From contig NZ_CP096040.1 in the NCBI RefSeq assembly GCF_023935105.1, forward strand, positions 3,348,001 through 3,412,000: 64,000 bases of DNA, written 5' to 3'. The DNA is from Caulobacter segnis (lineage in GTDB: Bacteria > Pseudomonadota > Alphaproteobacteria > Caulobacterales > Caulobacteraceae). The notes under the pieces were generated by a model. That model made no database searches and was not told the DNA's origin. It worked only from the letters and a program-made list of their open reading frames with translations. Shown here piece by piece: positions 35,350-43,901 of the stretch; position 1 is the first letter of the stretch; each line of letters begins with the position of its first letter. The position numbers and the translations under genes are program-made.

Positions 35350-36332
35350 GCCCGCCAACTCCGCGAGGCCCGCCAGGCCAGGACGGCGAAGGCGGGCGCC
35401 CCGAATAGGGCCGTGACGACGCCCAGCTTCAGCTCCTGGTCGGTGGGGATCAGGCGGCCGGCCAGATCGGCCAGCACCAGCAGCAGCGCCCCGGCCAGGG
35501 CCGAGGGCCACAGGATGCGCTGGGGATCATCCTTGACCAGGGCCCGCACCAGGTGCGGCGCGGCCAGGCCGACGAAGCCGATCACGCCGGCCGCCGCCAC
35601 GGCCGCCCCGGTCAGCAGGGCCGAGCCCGCGACGGCGTAGACCCTCAAGGCGGACATTGGCAGGCCCGACATCCGCGCCGCCTCCTCGCCCAGGGTCAGC
35701 ATGCGCAGTCCCCGCCCCGCCCGCAGGCACAGCGCCGCGCCGACGGCCATCGGGATCAGGGCCCGGAGAGCGTCGGTCCAGTCGCGGTTCTCGACCGAGC
35801 CCATCAGCCAGGCCAGGATCTCGGCCGTGGCCACCGGCGAGGGTGAGAGGTTGAAAACGAGGGCCGTCAGCGCTCCGCCGAACGCCGACAGCGCCACGCC
35901 GAACAGGATCAGCGCCTCGGGCTCGCGGAACCGCGCGGCCAGGGCCACGACCATGGCCCCGGCGACCAGGGCCCCGACCAGGGCCGACAGCTCGATCGCG
36001 CCGGGGACGACGGCCAGGCCCGCCGAGATGGCCAGGGCCGCGCCCAGGCCCGACACGGCCGAGACGCCCAGCACGCCGGGGTCGGCCAGCGGATTGCGCA
36101 GCAGGCCCTGCATGGCGGCGCCCGCCAGGCCCAGCGCCGCTCCGACCAGGGCCGCCACGGCCACGCGGGGGCCGCGGATCGTCCACAGCACCTCGCCCGG
36201 CGGCGAGGCCGGATGGCTCAGGGCCTGGACGTACTGGGACAGCGCGAACGGAGTCTCGCCCAGCGACACGGCCAGGAGCGCCGCGCCCGCCAGGACCAGC
36301 AGCATCAGGAGGCAGAGGCGGGACAGGCTCAT
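35346..36332 (-). CDS. FecCD/BtuC-family ABC importer permease
   Basis: 328-residue permease with about nine to ten membrane spans, for uptake of ferric siderophore, haem or cobalamin. Family blocks are PRVAVAALVGAALGLAGAAM, QGLLRNPLADPGVLGVSAVS, FNLSPSPVATAEILAWLMGS, AGVIGFVGLAAPHLVRALV (the coupling-helix region) and PTDQELKLGVVTALFGAPAF. It overlaps both neighbours by 4 nt, so the binding protein, permease and ATPase form one coupled unit. Confidence 0.94.
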   Translation of the reverse strand: MSLSRLCLLMLLVLAGAALLAVSLGETPFALSQYVQALSHPASPPGEVLWTIRGPRVAVAALVGAALGLAGAAMQGLLRNPLADPGVLGVSAVSGLGAALAISAGLAVVPGAIELSALVGALVAGAMVVALAARFREPEALILFGVALSAFGGALTALVFNLSPSPVATAEILAWLMGSVENRDWTDALRALIPMAVGAALCLRAGRGLRMLTLGEEAARMSGLPMSALRVYAVAGSALLTGAAVAAAGVIGFVGLAAPHLVRALVKDDPQRILWPSALAGALLLVLADLAGRLIPTDQELKLGVVTALFGAPAFAVLAWRASRSWRA

Positions 36333-37156
36333 CGCGCGGCCCTGGCCAGCATTTCGGCGCCCTCGGCGGCGAACCAGCCGGGACAGCCGACCACCGAAGC
36401 CGGCAGCGAGGCCGCCGTCCGGGTCTCGACCACCTTGCGCAGGGCCGCGTGGCGACCCGGTCCCCAGCGGTCCGCCCCGGCGCGCAGCGTGTCGAACAGG
36501 CCCAGCACCACCGCCGTCGGCGGCGCCATGACCATCCGCTCCAGCGACACCGGTGCGAAGTACGGCGCGGTGTTGGCGTTCGCGTAGCCCGCGCTCTTCA
36601 GCATGGCGTCGATCAGGGTCCCCGTCCCCGCCGTATAGCCGCCGGGGGTCAGATAGAGCGCCGGCCGCCCCTTGCCCGTCCCGGCCGCGCGGGTCAGCTG
36701 GGCGTCCATGCGCGCGATGATCGCCTCGCCCTCGGCGCGGCGGTCCAGGGCGGCGGCGACCTTGCGGACATTGGCGCGGACGCCGTCGAAATCAGCCGCG
36801 TCGTCGAGGGCCACGGTGGCGACGGCCTTCTTCTCCAGCGCCTTGGACAGCCGCGCGTCGCCGCCCCACAGGCGCACGACGACATCGGGCCGCGCGGCGA
36901 CCAGGCTTTCGAACGTTGCGCGGCGCAGCGGCAGGCCGGCGGCGCGCTCGCGCATATAGCTGTCGCGGGCGATGGCCCGGTGCGAGAGGCCGACGATCGT
37001 CTCGCGCGGCGCCAGGGCCAGCACATACTGGTCGGCGCAGGAATCCAGCGACATCACGCGCGGCTGCGGCTCGCCTATGCCTTGCGCGGCTTGAGCCAGT
37101 CCCGGGACGAACGCCATCGCCGCCAGAACGGCGCGCAAGGCCTTGGCGGCGCTCAT
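36329..37156 (-). CDS. BtuF/HmuT-like periplasmic substrate-binding protein
   Basis: 275-residue solute-binding protein of the helical-backbone class (cobalamin, haem or ferric siderophore). A signal peptide (ALRAVLAAMAFVPGLAQA) is followed by PRVMSLDSCADQYVLALAPR, which matches the typical SLxxCADQ(L/Y) opening, and by ARPDVVVRLWGGDARLSKAL. The ligand is not decidable from sequence: SLDSCADQ occurs in both B12 and siderophore proteins. It lies 4 nt after the TetR gene and overlaps the permease gene. Confidence 0.88.
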   Translation of the reverse strand: MSAAKALRAVLAAMAFVPGLAQAAQGIGEPQPRVMSLDSCADQYVLALAPRETIVGLSHRAIARDSYMRERAAGLPLRRATFESLVAARPDVVVRLWGGDARLSKALEKKAVATVALDDAADFDGVRANVRKVAAALDRRAEGEAIIARMDAQLTRAAGTGKGRPALYLTPGGYTAGTGTLIDAMLKSAGYANANTAPYFAPVSLERMVMAPPTAVVLGLFDTLRAGADRWGPGRHAALRKVVETRTAASLPASVVGCPGWFAAEGAEMLARAAR

Positions 37157-37160
37157 GAAA

Positions 37161-37796
37161 TCAGTCCGTGACCAGGCCGTACAGCAGACCGTCCAGCATG
37201 ACCTTCATCAACTGGTCGGCGTCCGACCAGCCGCGCTCGGGCTTGGTGATCAGCAGCGAGACCAGGCCATGGCAGCCGCTCCACAGCACCTCGGCCGCCT
37301 CCTTGGCCGCCCCCGAGCGCAGGCGGCCCTGGGCGGCGATCTGGTGCACCGGCTCGCTGAACTTCTCGAAGCAGCGGTCGCCCAGCGCCAGGACATCGGC
37401 GGTCTTGTCGACCGAGATGTGATCGCCGGTGCTGCAGAACACCAGCTGGTAGGTGTTCGGATTGTCGAGGGCGAACTTCATGTACGCCTCCAGCATGACC
37501 CGCACCCGCGAGACGGGGTCGATCGGCTGGGCGGCGATCTGGGTGTTCAGTTCCAGCAGACGCTCGATGGCGTCGTTGCTGATCTCCAGCAGGATCTGGT
37601 CCTTGTCGCGAAAGTGCATGTACAGCGCGGTCGACGACACGCCCACCGCGTCGGCGATCTTGCGGATCGTCGCGCCGGAATAGCCTTCGGCGATGAAGAT
37701 CCTCTCGGCCGCCGCCAGGATCTCGCCCCGGCGCAAGTGCCCGTCGCCCTTGGGCTTTCGCGCGGACTTGTGAGGCTTCTTCAGAACGACCGTCAC
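37161..37796 (-). CDS. TetR/AcrR family transcriptional regulator
   Basis: 211-residue regulator. The N-terminal HTH reads ILAAAERIFIAEGYSGATIR then KIADAVGVSSTALYMHFRDK, clear TetR. The C-terminal ligand domain contains LEAYMKFALDNPNTYQLVF. GTG at 37796 is preferred because AGGGGA precedes it; GTG 37832 and ATG 37865 are possible longer starts. It is the first gene of an operon with a BtuF-like protein, permease and ATPase, separated by only 4 nt, so it may regulate that importer, although TetR control of iron or B12 uptake is unusual. Confidence 0.88.
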   Translation of the reverse strand: MTVVLKKPHKSARKPKGDGHLRRGEILAAAERIFIAEGYSGATIRKIADAVGVSSTALYMHFRDKDQILLEISNDAIERLLELNTQIAAQPIDPVSRVRVMLEAYMKFALDNPNTYQLVFCSTGDHISVDKTADVLALGDRCFEKFSEPVHQIAAQGRLRSGAAKEAAEVLWSGCHGLVSLLITKPERGWSDADQLMKVMLDGLLYGLVTD

Positions 37797-37939
37797 GGAC
37801 TTGGCTTCCCCTGCATTTCCCCCGAAGGACACTAAACGGGAATCACCCAGCCGTCGCAAGAACATGCGTCAAAGGACGATTGCGCGCCCACGCGGGGTCG
37901 CGCGCGCGAGGCCAGGTCGCAAAACGCGCATTTTTCCAT

Positions 37940-37970
37940 TTGACAGCCTTTGGTTGTGATTCCGTTATTC
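37940..37970 (+). promoter_or_regulatory. Candidate sigma-70-like promoter with a GANTC in its spacer
   Basis: TTGACA (37940-37945) and TTATTC (37965-37970) are 19 bp apart, with GATTC at 37958-37962 inside the spacer. This resembles GcrA-type promoters of Caulobacter. It would read toward the GT2 glycosyltransferase gene at 38019. The spacing is long and the call is by eye. Confidence 0.35.
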
Positions 37971-38018
37971 GCGCCGTTGGGGCGATCGCCAGTTGGGCAA
38001 AGGACGGCAGGGGCTTCC

Positions 38019-39437
38019 ATGGCGCGCGAGGAAGGACGGCTGGACCTGGTGTCCACGCCGATGGGCGGACCTGCGTCCATCGAACAGCCGGCGACGCAGG
38101 CGAAGGGTGAGCGCGACGGCGCCCACCAGACCCTGTCGACGCCTCAAGCGGCGTTCGTCGCCTTAGCCGGCCTGCTCGCGGCGCTGGGCGTCGCGCTGAA
38201 GCCGGACGGCGTCGTCATGGCGATCCATCACCTGTTCTTCGGCGTCTTCCTGCTGGGCGGGCTCACGCGGCTCGCGGCAGCCTGCACGCCCTTGCCGCCG
38301 ATCTCGGCGCCGCCGCTGGCCGATGAAGACCTGCCGACCTACACGATCATCGCCCCGCTCTATCGCGAGGCCGAGGTCGCGGCCGAGCTCGTCCAGAACC
38401 TGACGGCCCTGGACTATCCGCGCGACCGGCTGCAAGCCTTGATCGTGCTGGAGGCCGATGACGAGGCCACCAAGGCGGCGGTGCGGGCCATCGCCCTGCC
38501 CGCCTTCGTCCAGGTGTTGATCGCCCCGCCGGGAACGCCCAAGACCAAGCCCCGCGCCTGCAACCACGCGCTGGAGCGAGCGCGGGGCGAGTTGGTGGTG
38601 ATCTACGACGCCGAGGACATGCCCGATCCCGGACAGCTTCGCGAAGCGGCGGCGCGGTTCGCGGCCGCCGATCCGCGCCTGGCCTGCCTGCAGGCGCCGC
38701 TGCGGATCGAGGACCCGGGGTTCTCGCTGTTCCTGCCCTCGCAGTTCCGGCTGGAATACGCCGCGCACTTCGAGGTTCTGCTGCCGGCCCTGGCGCGCTG
38801 GGGCCTGGCCTTTCCGCTGGGCGGCACCAGCAACCACTTCAAGACCGCGGCCCTGCGCGCGGTTGGCGGCTGGGATCCCTACAATGTCACCGAGGACGCC
38901 GATGTCGGCTTTCGCCTGGCCGCCGCCGGTCATCGGCTGGGCGTGATCAGCCGGCCCACCTGGGAGACCGCCCCCACCACAGCCGGCCAGTGGTTCCCGC
39001 AGCGCGCCCGCTGGATCAAGGGCCACATGCAGACCCTGGCGGTGCATGCGCGCGGTCCGGTCCCGCGCCAGCCGCGCAACGCCGCGGCCCTGATCCTGAC
39101 CCTGGCCCAGTCGGTGGCCTCCTCGCACCTGCACGGCCCCGTGATGGCCGTGGCGATCGCGGCGGCGGCGATCGACTACCTGCCCGACGCGGCGTTCGCC
39201 ATCCCGCCCTGGGACCTGATGCTCTATACCCTGGGCTGGAGCGCGGCGGCCCTGGCCGGGGCGCGCGGCGTGATGCGGGCCGGCGGCAAACCCAGGTTCC
39301 TGCACCTGTTCGGCATGGTCGGCTACTGGCTGCTGCAGAGCGCCGCGGCGACCACGGCGCTGCACCAGTTCGTCACCGCCCCGCATCGCTGGGACAAGAC
39401 ACGACATGTCCCACGCTCTGGACCTTCGGGGGGCTAA
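38019..39437 (+). CDS. Membrane GT2 (cellulose-synthase-like) glycosyltransferase
   Basis: 472-residue processive-type family 2 glycosyltransferase. Two N-terminal hydrophobic segments (QAAFVALAGLLAALGVAL, LFFGVFLLGGLTRLAAA) precede the catalytic domain: TIIAPLYREAEVAAELVQNL, VIYDAEDMPDP (DxD), NVTEDADVGFRLAAAG (ED) and QRARWIKGHMQ (QxxRW). About four C-terminal spans follow. It should polymerise or transfer sugars at the inner membrane; the product is unknown. The ATG at 38019 is chosen because AGGGG precedes it. It is immediately followed by a methyltransferase gene. Confidence 0.88.
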   Translation: MAREEGRLDLVSTPMGGPASIEQPATQAKGERDGAHQTLSTPQAAFVALAGLLAALGVALKPDGVVMAIHHLFFGVFLLGGLTRLAAACTPLPPISAPPLADEDLPTYTIIAPLYREAEVAAELVQNLTALDYPRDRLQALIVLEADDEATKAAVRAIALPAFVQVLIAPPGTPKTKPRACNHALERARGELVVIYDAEDMPDPGQLREAAARFAAADPRLACLQAPLRIEDPGFSLFLPSQFRLEYAAHFEVLLPALARWGLAFPLGGTSNHFKTAALRAVGGWDPYNVTEDADVGFRLAAAGHRLGVISRPTWETAPTTAGQWFPQRARWIKGHMQTLAVHARGPVPRQPRNAAALILTLAQSVASSHLHGPVMAVAIAAAAIDYLPDAAFAIPPWDLMLYTLGWSAAALAGARGVMRAGGKPRFLHLFGMVGYWLLQSAAATTALHQFVTAPHRWDKTRHVPRSGPSGG

Positions 39438-39454
39438 GGCGGTATTGGCCGGCG

Positions 39455-40366
39455 ATGGCTCCGAAGATCGCTCCTGCCCCCATCGTCATGCGCACCACCG
39501 GCTGGGCGGACTACGCCTTGCTGGACAGCGGCCATGGCAAGAAGCTGGAACGCTACGGCCGCTACACCGTCGTACGCCCCGAACCGCAGTGCTTCTGGGC
39601 CCCGCGCCTGGACCAGAAGGTCTGGGACAACGCCGACGCGGTCTTCGATCCCACCGACGAGGACGAGGCCGGCCGCTGGCGTTTCAAGGGCAAGCCGATC
39701 GAGAAGTTCGACCTGGGCTGGGGCGAGGCCAGGTTCCACGGCCAGTTCACGCCCTTCCGGCATCTGGCCTTCTTTCCCGAGCAGGCCGCCAACTGGGCCT
39801 GGCAGGACGAGCGGGTGCGCGCGCTGCGTCAGGGTTCCGGACCTCAGCCCAAGATCTTGAATCTGTTCGGCTATACCGGCGTGGCCTCACTGGTCTGCGC
39901 CGCCGCAGGCGCGGCCGTCACCCACGTGGACGCTTCCAAGAAGTCGGTCGGCTTCGCGCGTGAGAACGCCGCCTTTGCGGGCCTGGCCGACAAGCCGATC
40001 CGCTGGATCGTCGAGGACGCCCGCAAGTTCGTGGCCCGCGAGGTCCGACGGGGCAACAAATACGACGGCATCATCCTGGACCCGCCGAAGTTCGGCCGCG
40101 GCGCCGACGGCGAGGTCTGGCGCCTGTTCGAGGACCTGGCGGCCCTGACCAAGGACTGCGCCGCCCTGCTCGGCGACGACGCCGCGTTCCTGTTGATGAA
40201 CGCCTATGCCGCCCGCGTCTCGGGCGCGGCGATGTCGGGGCTGCTGGCCCAGGAGCTGCAGGGGCGCGGCGGCGTCATCGACTGGGGCGAGCTGTCCCTG
40301 GTCGAGGAGAAGGGCGACCGCCAGATCGGCCTGTCGTTCTTCGCCCGCTGGTCGTCTGAAGGGTAA
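39455..40366 (+). CDS. RlmI-like class I SAM-dependent RNA methyltransferase
   Basis: About 303 residues. The SAM-binding region is LNLFGYTGVASLVCAAAGAA with acidic HVDASKKSV, and the DPPKFGRG motif (in IILDPPKFGRG) matches RlmI/RlmK-type 23S rRNA methyltransferases. It lacks an obvious PUA domain, so it differs from E. coli RlmI. Starts at ATG 39455 or 39488 are both possible. It is followed 5 nt later by a SpoU methyltransferase, giving an RNA-modification pair. Confidence 0.85.
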   Translation: MAPKIAPAPIVMRTTGWADYALLDSGHGKKLERYGRYTVVRPEPQCFWAPRLDQKVWDNADAVFDPTDEDEAGRWRFKGKPIEKFDLGWGEARFHGQFTPFRHLAFFPEQAANWAWQDERVRALRQGSGPQPKILNLFGYTGVASLVCAAAGAAVTHVDASKKSVGFARENAAFAGLADKPIRWIVEDARKFVAREVRRGNKYDGIILDPPKFGRGADGEVWRLFEDLAALTKDCAALLGDDAAFLLMNAYAARVSGAAMSGLLAQELQGRGGVIDWGELSLVEEKGDRQIGLSFFARWSSEG

Positions 40367-40371
40367 GGGCG

Positions 40372-41163
40372 ATGAACACCAAGACCGTCACCTCCCTGAC
40401 CAACGGCACCGTCAAGGCCGTCCGCGCCCTGCACATGCGCAAGGAGCGGGAAGAGAGCGGCCTGTTCCTGGCCGAGGGCCTGAAGATCGTCATCGAGGCG
40501 ATCGACTGCGGCCATGCGCCGAAGATCGTCATGTACGGCCCCGACGCGGCCGACCATCCGATGCTGAAGAAGGCCGTCGCCGCATGCGTGAAGGCCGGCG
40601 GCGAGGTCATCGAGGTCAATCGCGAGATCCTGGAAAAAGTCTCGCGCCGCGACAATCCCCAAGCCGTCGTGGCCGTCTTCAAGCAGGTGTTCACGCCGCT
40701 GTCGGCCATCGCGCCCGAGAGCGCCCCGTGCTGGGTGGCCATGCAGGCCGTCCGCGACCCGGGCAACCTGGGCACCGTGATCCGCACCGCCGACGCGGCC
40801 GGCTGCGGCGGGGTGATCCTGGTCGGTGACTGCGTCGATCCCTATTCGGTCGAGGGCGTGCGGGCGACCATGGGCTCGATCTTCGCGGTGAAGATCGCCA
40901 AGGCCACGGTGCAGGAATTCCTGGCCTGGCGCGAGACCTGGCCCGGCAGCGTGGTCGGCACGCTGCTGACCGCCACGGTCGACCACAAGAGCGCCGACTA
41001 CGTGAAGCCGTCGCTGATCCTGATGGGCAACGAACAGCAGGGCCTGCCGCCCGAACTGGCCGCCGCCTGCGACGTCAACGTCAAGATCCCGATGCGCGGC
41101 CGCGCCGACAGCCTGAACCTGTCGGTGGCGACGGGGATCATGATCTACACGGTGACGGGGTAG
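40372..41163 (+). CDS. SpoU/TrmH-family RNA 2-prime-O-methyltransferase
   Basis: 263-residue SPOUT-class enzyme for 2-prime-O-methylation of rRNA or tRNA. An N-terminal substrate-binding domain (RKEREESGLFLAEGLKIVIE) is followed by the knotted SPOUT domain with motif 1 AVRDPGNLGTVIRTADAAG, motif 2 LILMGNEQQGLPPEL and motif 3 RADSLNLSVATGIMIY. The target nucleotide is unknown. It is co-transcribed with the RlmI-like gene. Confidence 0.93.
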   Translation: MNTKTVTSLTNGTVKAVRALHMRKEREESGLFLAEGLKIVIEAIDCGHAPKIVMYGPDAADHPMLKKAVAACVKAGGEVIEVNREILEKVSRRDNPQAVVAVFKQVFTPLSAIAPESAPCWVAMQAVRDPGNLGTVIRTADAAGCGGVILVGDCVDPYSVEGVRATMGSIFAVKIAKATVQEFLAWRETWPGSVVGTLLTATVDHKSADYVKPSLILMGNEQQGLPPELAAACDVNVKIPMRGRADSLNLSVATGIMIYTVTG

Positions 41164-41185
41164 GTTTCAGGACTGGCCCCCACCT

Positions 41186-41271
41186 GACCGCTCCGCGGTC
41201 GTCCGCCCCCGGAGGGGGCGGAAGGTGATCCTTCTTCCCCTCCGGGGGAGAAGGGCCGAAGGCCCGGAGGG
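41186..41271. repeat. Intergenic cluster of GC hairpins (dispersed palindromic element)
   Basis: Four hairpins are stacked between convergent genes: GACCGC/GCGGTC (41186-41200), CCGCCCCC/GGGGGCGG (41203-41221), CTTCTTCCCC/GGGGGAGAAG (41231-41253) and GGGCC/GGCCC (about 41254-41266). The dense, ordered layout resembles intergenic palindromic repeats found many times in Caulobacter genomes. It would form structured 3-prime ends for both flanking transcripts. Confidence 0.65.
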
Positions 41272-41279
41272 GGCAAATG

Positions 41280-43721
41280 CTATGTCCCCCGCGGCTTCGC
41301 CCGCGTCACCGGCAGCGCGTTCGCCGGGTCGTCCGGCCAGACGTGCCTGGGATAGCGGCCCTTCATTTCGATCTTCACGTCGCGCCACGAGCCCTTCCAG
41401 AAGCCGGGCAGGTCCCTGGTGATCTGGATCGGGCGGTGGGCGGGCGACAGCAGGGCCAGGGTCAGCGGGACCTTGCCCCCGGCGACGCAGGGATGTTCGG
41501 ACAGGCCGTAGAGCTCGCCGACCCGCACCTCGACGCGGGGACCGCCCTCGGCCGCGTAGTCGATGGCGAAGGTCGAGCCCGTGGGAGCCTCGAAGCGGGC
41601 CGGCAGCAGCGCGTCCATCCGGCGCTGCAGATCCCATGGGACCAAGATCTTCAGCGCGTCGTGCAGCGTCCCCTCGTCCAGGCTGGACAGCGACGAGCGG
41701 CCGGCCAGCAGCGGCGCCAGCCATTCGTCCAGGCGCGCGATCAGGGCGGCTTCCGACAGGTCCGGCCAAGCCTCGCCATCGACGTCGCGCAGGAAGGCCA
41801 CGCGGTCGAGGAAGCCCTTGGCCCGCTCTCCCAGACGCAAGGCCGACAGGCCGTCGGTCCGCACCTGCTCCATCAGGGCGCCGGCGATCAGGGTCGGGTC
41901 GGGATTGTCGATCAGCCGCTCTTCCAGCACCAACCGCCCCAGGCGCAACAGGCGCTTGGCGCGGACCTTGCCGCCGGCGGTCTCCAGGCGGTCCTCGGCC
42001 ACCAGACGGTCGGCGAAGGCCTCGCGCAGGTCGATCTCGTCGACGGCGGCGGCCAGCAGGATGCGATCGCGGGCCTCACCACCGCCCAGTTCGCCGACAG
42101 CCAGCCAGGCCTCGCGCGCCAGGGGATCGGTCGGTTCCAGATAGACGCCTCGGCCGCCGGCCAGCTGGAACTCGCCCGGCTTGCCGCGCGCCTTGGCCAC
42201 CCGCTCGGGATAGGCCTCGGCCAGCATCAGGCCAATCTCCAGTTCCGGCGCCTTGGACGGCCTGCCGGCCGCGCGGCTCCAGCGCTCGACCAGGGCCATG
42301 GCGTCGCGGGCGCGCGGTGAGCGGTCGCGGTGCAGGTTTTCAAGCCGCCGACGAAGGTCGACATCCTTGCCGCCCAGCCCCTGCTCGGTCAGCACGGCGG
42401 CGATCTCGGCGGCCTCCCGGGCCTGGCCCGAGGCGGCGGCGCGCACGACCATATGGGCCAGACGCGGCGGCAGCGGCATCTCGGCCAAGGCCTTGCCGTG
42501 CGGGGTCAGGTCGCCCTGCCCGTCCAGCGCCTGGATGCGGCTCAGTAGGGTCCGCGCCTCGGCGAAGGCGGCCGCTGGCGGCGGGTCCAGGAAGGTCAAG
42601 CCCAAGGGATCGCGCGCCCCCCAACGGGCCAGATCCAGGGCCAGGCGCGAGAGGTCGGCCTCCAGGATCTCCGGCCGGGCGAAGGCGGGCAGCGCGCGGG
42701 TCTCGGGCTCGTCCCACAGGCGGTAGCAGACGCCAGGCTCGGTGCGGCCGGCGCGGCCTCGGCGCTGGTCGGCGGCGGCGCGGCTGACGCGGACGGTCTC
42801 CAGCCGAGTGATGCCCGAGGCCGGGTCGTAGCGCGGCACGCGGGCCAGGCCGGCGTCGATCACCACGCGCACGCCCTCGATGGTCAGGCTCGTCTCGGCG
42901 ATCGAGGTGGCCAGCACCACCTTGCGGCGACCGGCGGGCGCGGGAGAGATGGCGCGGTCCTGGGCGGCGGGCTCCAGCGCGCCATACAGCGGCGCGATCT
43001 CGACGTCCGGCCGGCGCAGACGGTCGTTCAGCCAGCTCTCGGCCCGGCGGATCTCGCCCTGGCCGGGCAGGAAGACCAGGACCGAACCGCCCTCCTCCGC
43101 CAGGGCCCGCTCGACGGCGCGGCCCACGCGCTCTTCCAGACGCTGGCGCTCGTCGCGGCCCAGATAGCGGGTGTCGACCGGGAACATGCGGCCCTGGCTC
43201 TCGACGATCGGGGCGTCGGCCAGCAGCGAAGAGATCCGGGCCCCATCCAGGGTCGCCGACATCACCAGCAACCGCAGGTCGTCGCGCAGCACGCTCTGGA
43301 CGTCGCGCGCGAAGGCCAGGCCGAGGTCCGCGTCCAGGCTGCGCTCGTGAAACTCGTCGAACAGCACGGCGGCGACGCCGTCCAGGCCCGGATCGTCGAG
43401 AATCATCCGTGTGAAGACGCCTTCGGTGACCACCTCGATGCGTGTCTTGGCCGAAACCTTGGACTGCAGGCGCACGCGGAAGCCGACGGTCTCGCCGACG
43501 GATTCGCTCAAGGTGGCGGCCATGCGCGAGGCGGCGGCGCGGGCGGCCAGGCGGCGTGGCTCCAGGACGATGATCTTGCGGCCCTCGACCCACGGCTCCT
43601 CAAGCAGGGCCAAGGGAACGGCCGTCGTCTTGCCCGCGCCCGGCGGCGCGACGAGAACGGCGGTCTCCCGGTCGCGCAGGGCGCCTTTCAGCGCGGGAAG
43701 GGCCTCGAAAATGGGCAACAT
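41280..43721 (-). CDS. hrpB: ATP-dependent helicase HrpB
   Basis: DEAH-type RNA helicase of 813 residues, the usual HrpB length. Motifs: PPGAGKTTAVPLAL (Walker A at about 26-33), GVFTRMILDDPGLDGVA, DEFHER (DEAH-box variant), MSATLDGARIS, motif V/VI region VATSIAETSLTIEGVRVV and QRRGRAGRTEPGVCYRL, then the HrpB C-terminal domain (SEHPCVAGGKVPLTLALLSP, WKGSWRDVKIEMKGRYPRHV). The substrate RNA in vivo is unknown. The ATG at 43721 is chosen over an in-frame extension. It converges on the SpoU gene across the hairpin cluster. Confidence 0.95.
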   Translation of the reverse strand: MLPIFEALPALKGALRDRETAVLVAPPGAGKTTAVPLALLEEPWVEGRKIIVLEPRRLAARAAASRMAATLSESVGETVGFRVRLQSKVSAKTRIEVVTEGVFTRMILDDPGLDGVAAVLFDEFHERSLDADLGLAFARDVQSVLRDDLRLLVMSATLDGARISSLLADAPIVESQGRMFPVDTRYLGRDERQRLEERVGRAVERALAEEGGSVLVFLPGQGEIRRAESWLNDRLRRPDVEIAPLYGALEPAAQDRAISPAPAGRRKVVLATSIAETSLTIEGVRVVIDAGLARVPRYDPASGITRLETVRVSRAAADQRRGRAGRTEPGVCYRLWDEPETRALPAFARPEILEADLSRLALDLARWGARDPLGLTFLDPPPAAAFAEARTLLSRIQALDGQGDLTPHGKALAEMPLPPRLAHMVVRAAASGQAREAAEIAAVLTEQGLGGKDVDLRRRLENLHRDRSPRARDAMALVERWSRAAGRPSKAPELEIGLMLAEAYPERVAKARGKPGEFQLAGGRGVYLEPTDPLAREAWLAVGELGGGEARDRILLAAAVDEIDLREAFADRLVAEDRLETAGGKVRAKRLLRLGRLVLEERLIDNPDPTLIAGALMEQVRTDGLSALRLGERAKGFLDRVAFLRDVDGEAWPDLSEAALIARLDEWLAPLLAGRSSLSSLDEGTLHDALKILVPWDLQRRMDALLPARFEAPTGSTFAIDYAAEGGPRVEVRVGELYGLSEHPCVAGGKVPLTLALLSPAHRPIQITRDLPGFWKGSWRDVKIEMKGRYPRHVWPDDPANALPVTRAKPRGT

Positions 43722-43901
43722 CACGCCCGCTTTAGCGGCGCCGCTCCCGATCGCCAAGCAGGGCTGGACTAGCCACCCGCGCGGAGAACATTTACGCGCA
43801 TCCACCGCTCGACCTTGACCCCATGCTCATAAACGGGTCACGGTCCGCAAAATTTTCCAAAGGCGACCCCTGGGGGGAGTCTTGCCTATCCAGGAGGAAC
43901 T

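Noticed and set aside
36329-37960. A cobalamin riboswitch for the BtuF-like importer
   Set aside because: There is no space between TetR and the binding protein (4 nt), and no B12-box-like sequence was seen upstream of TetR.
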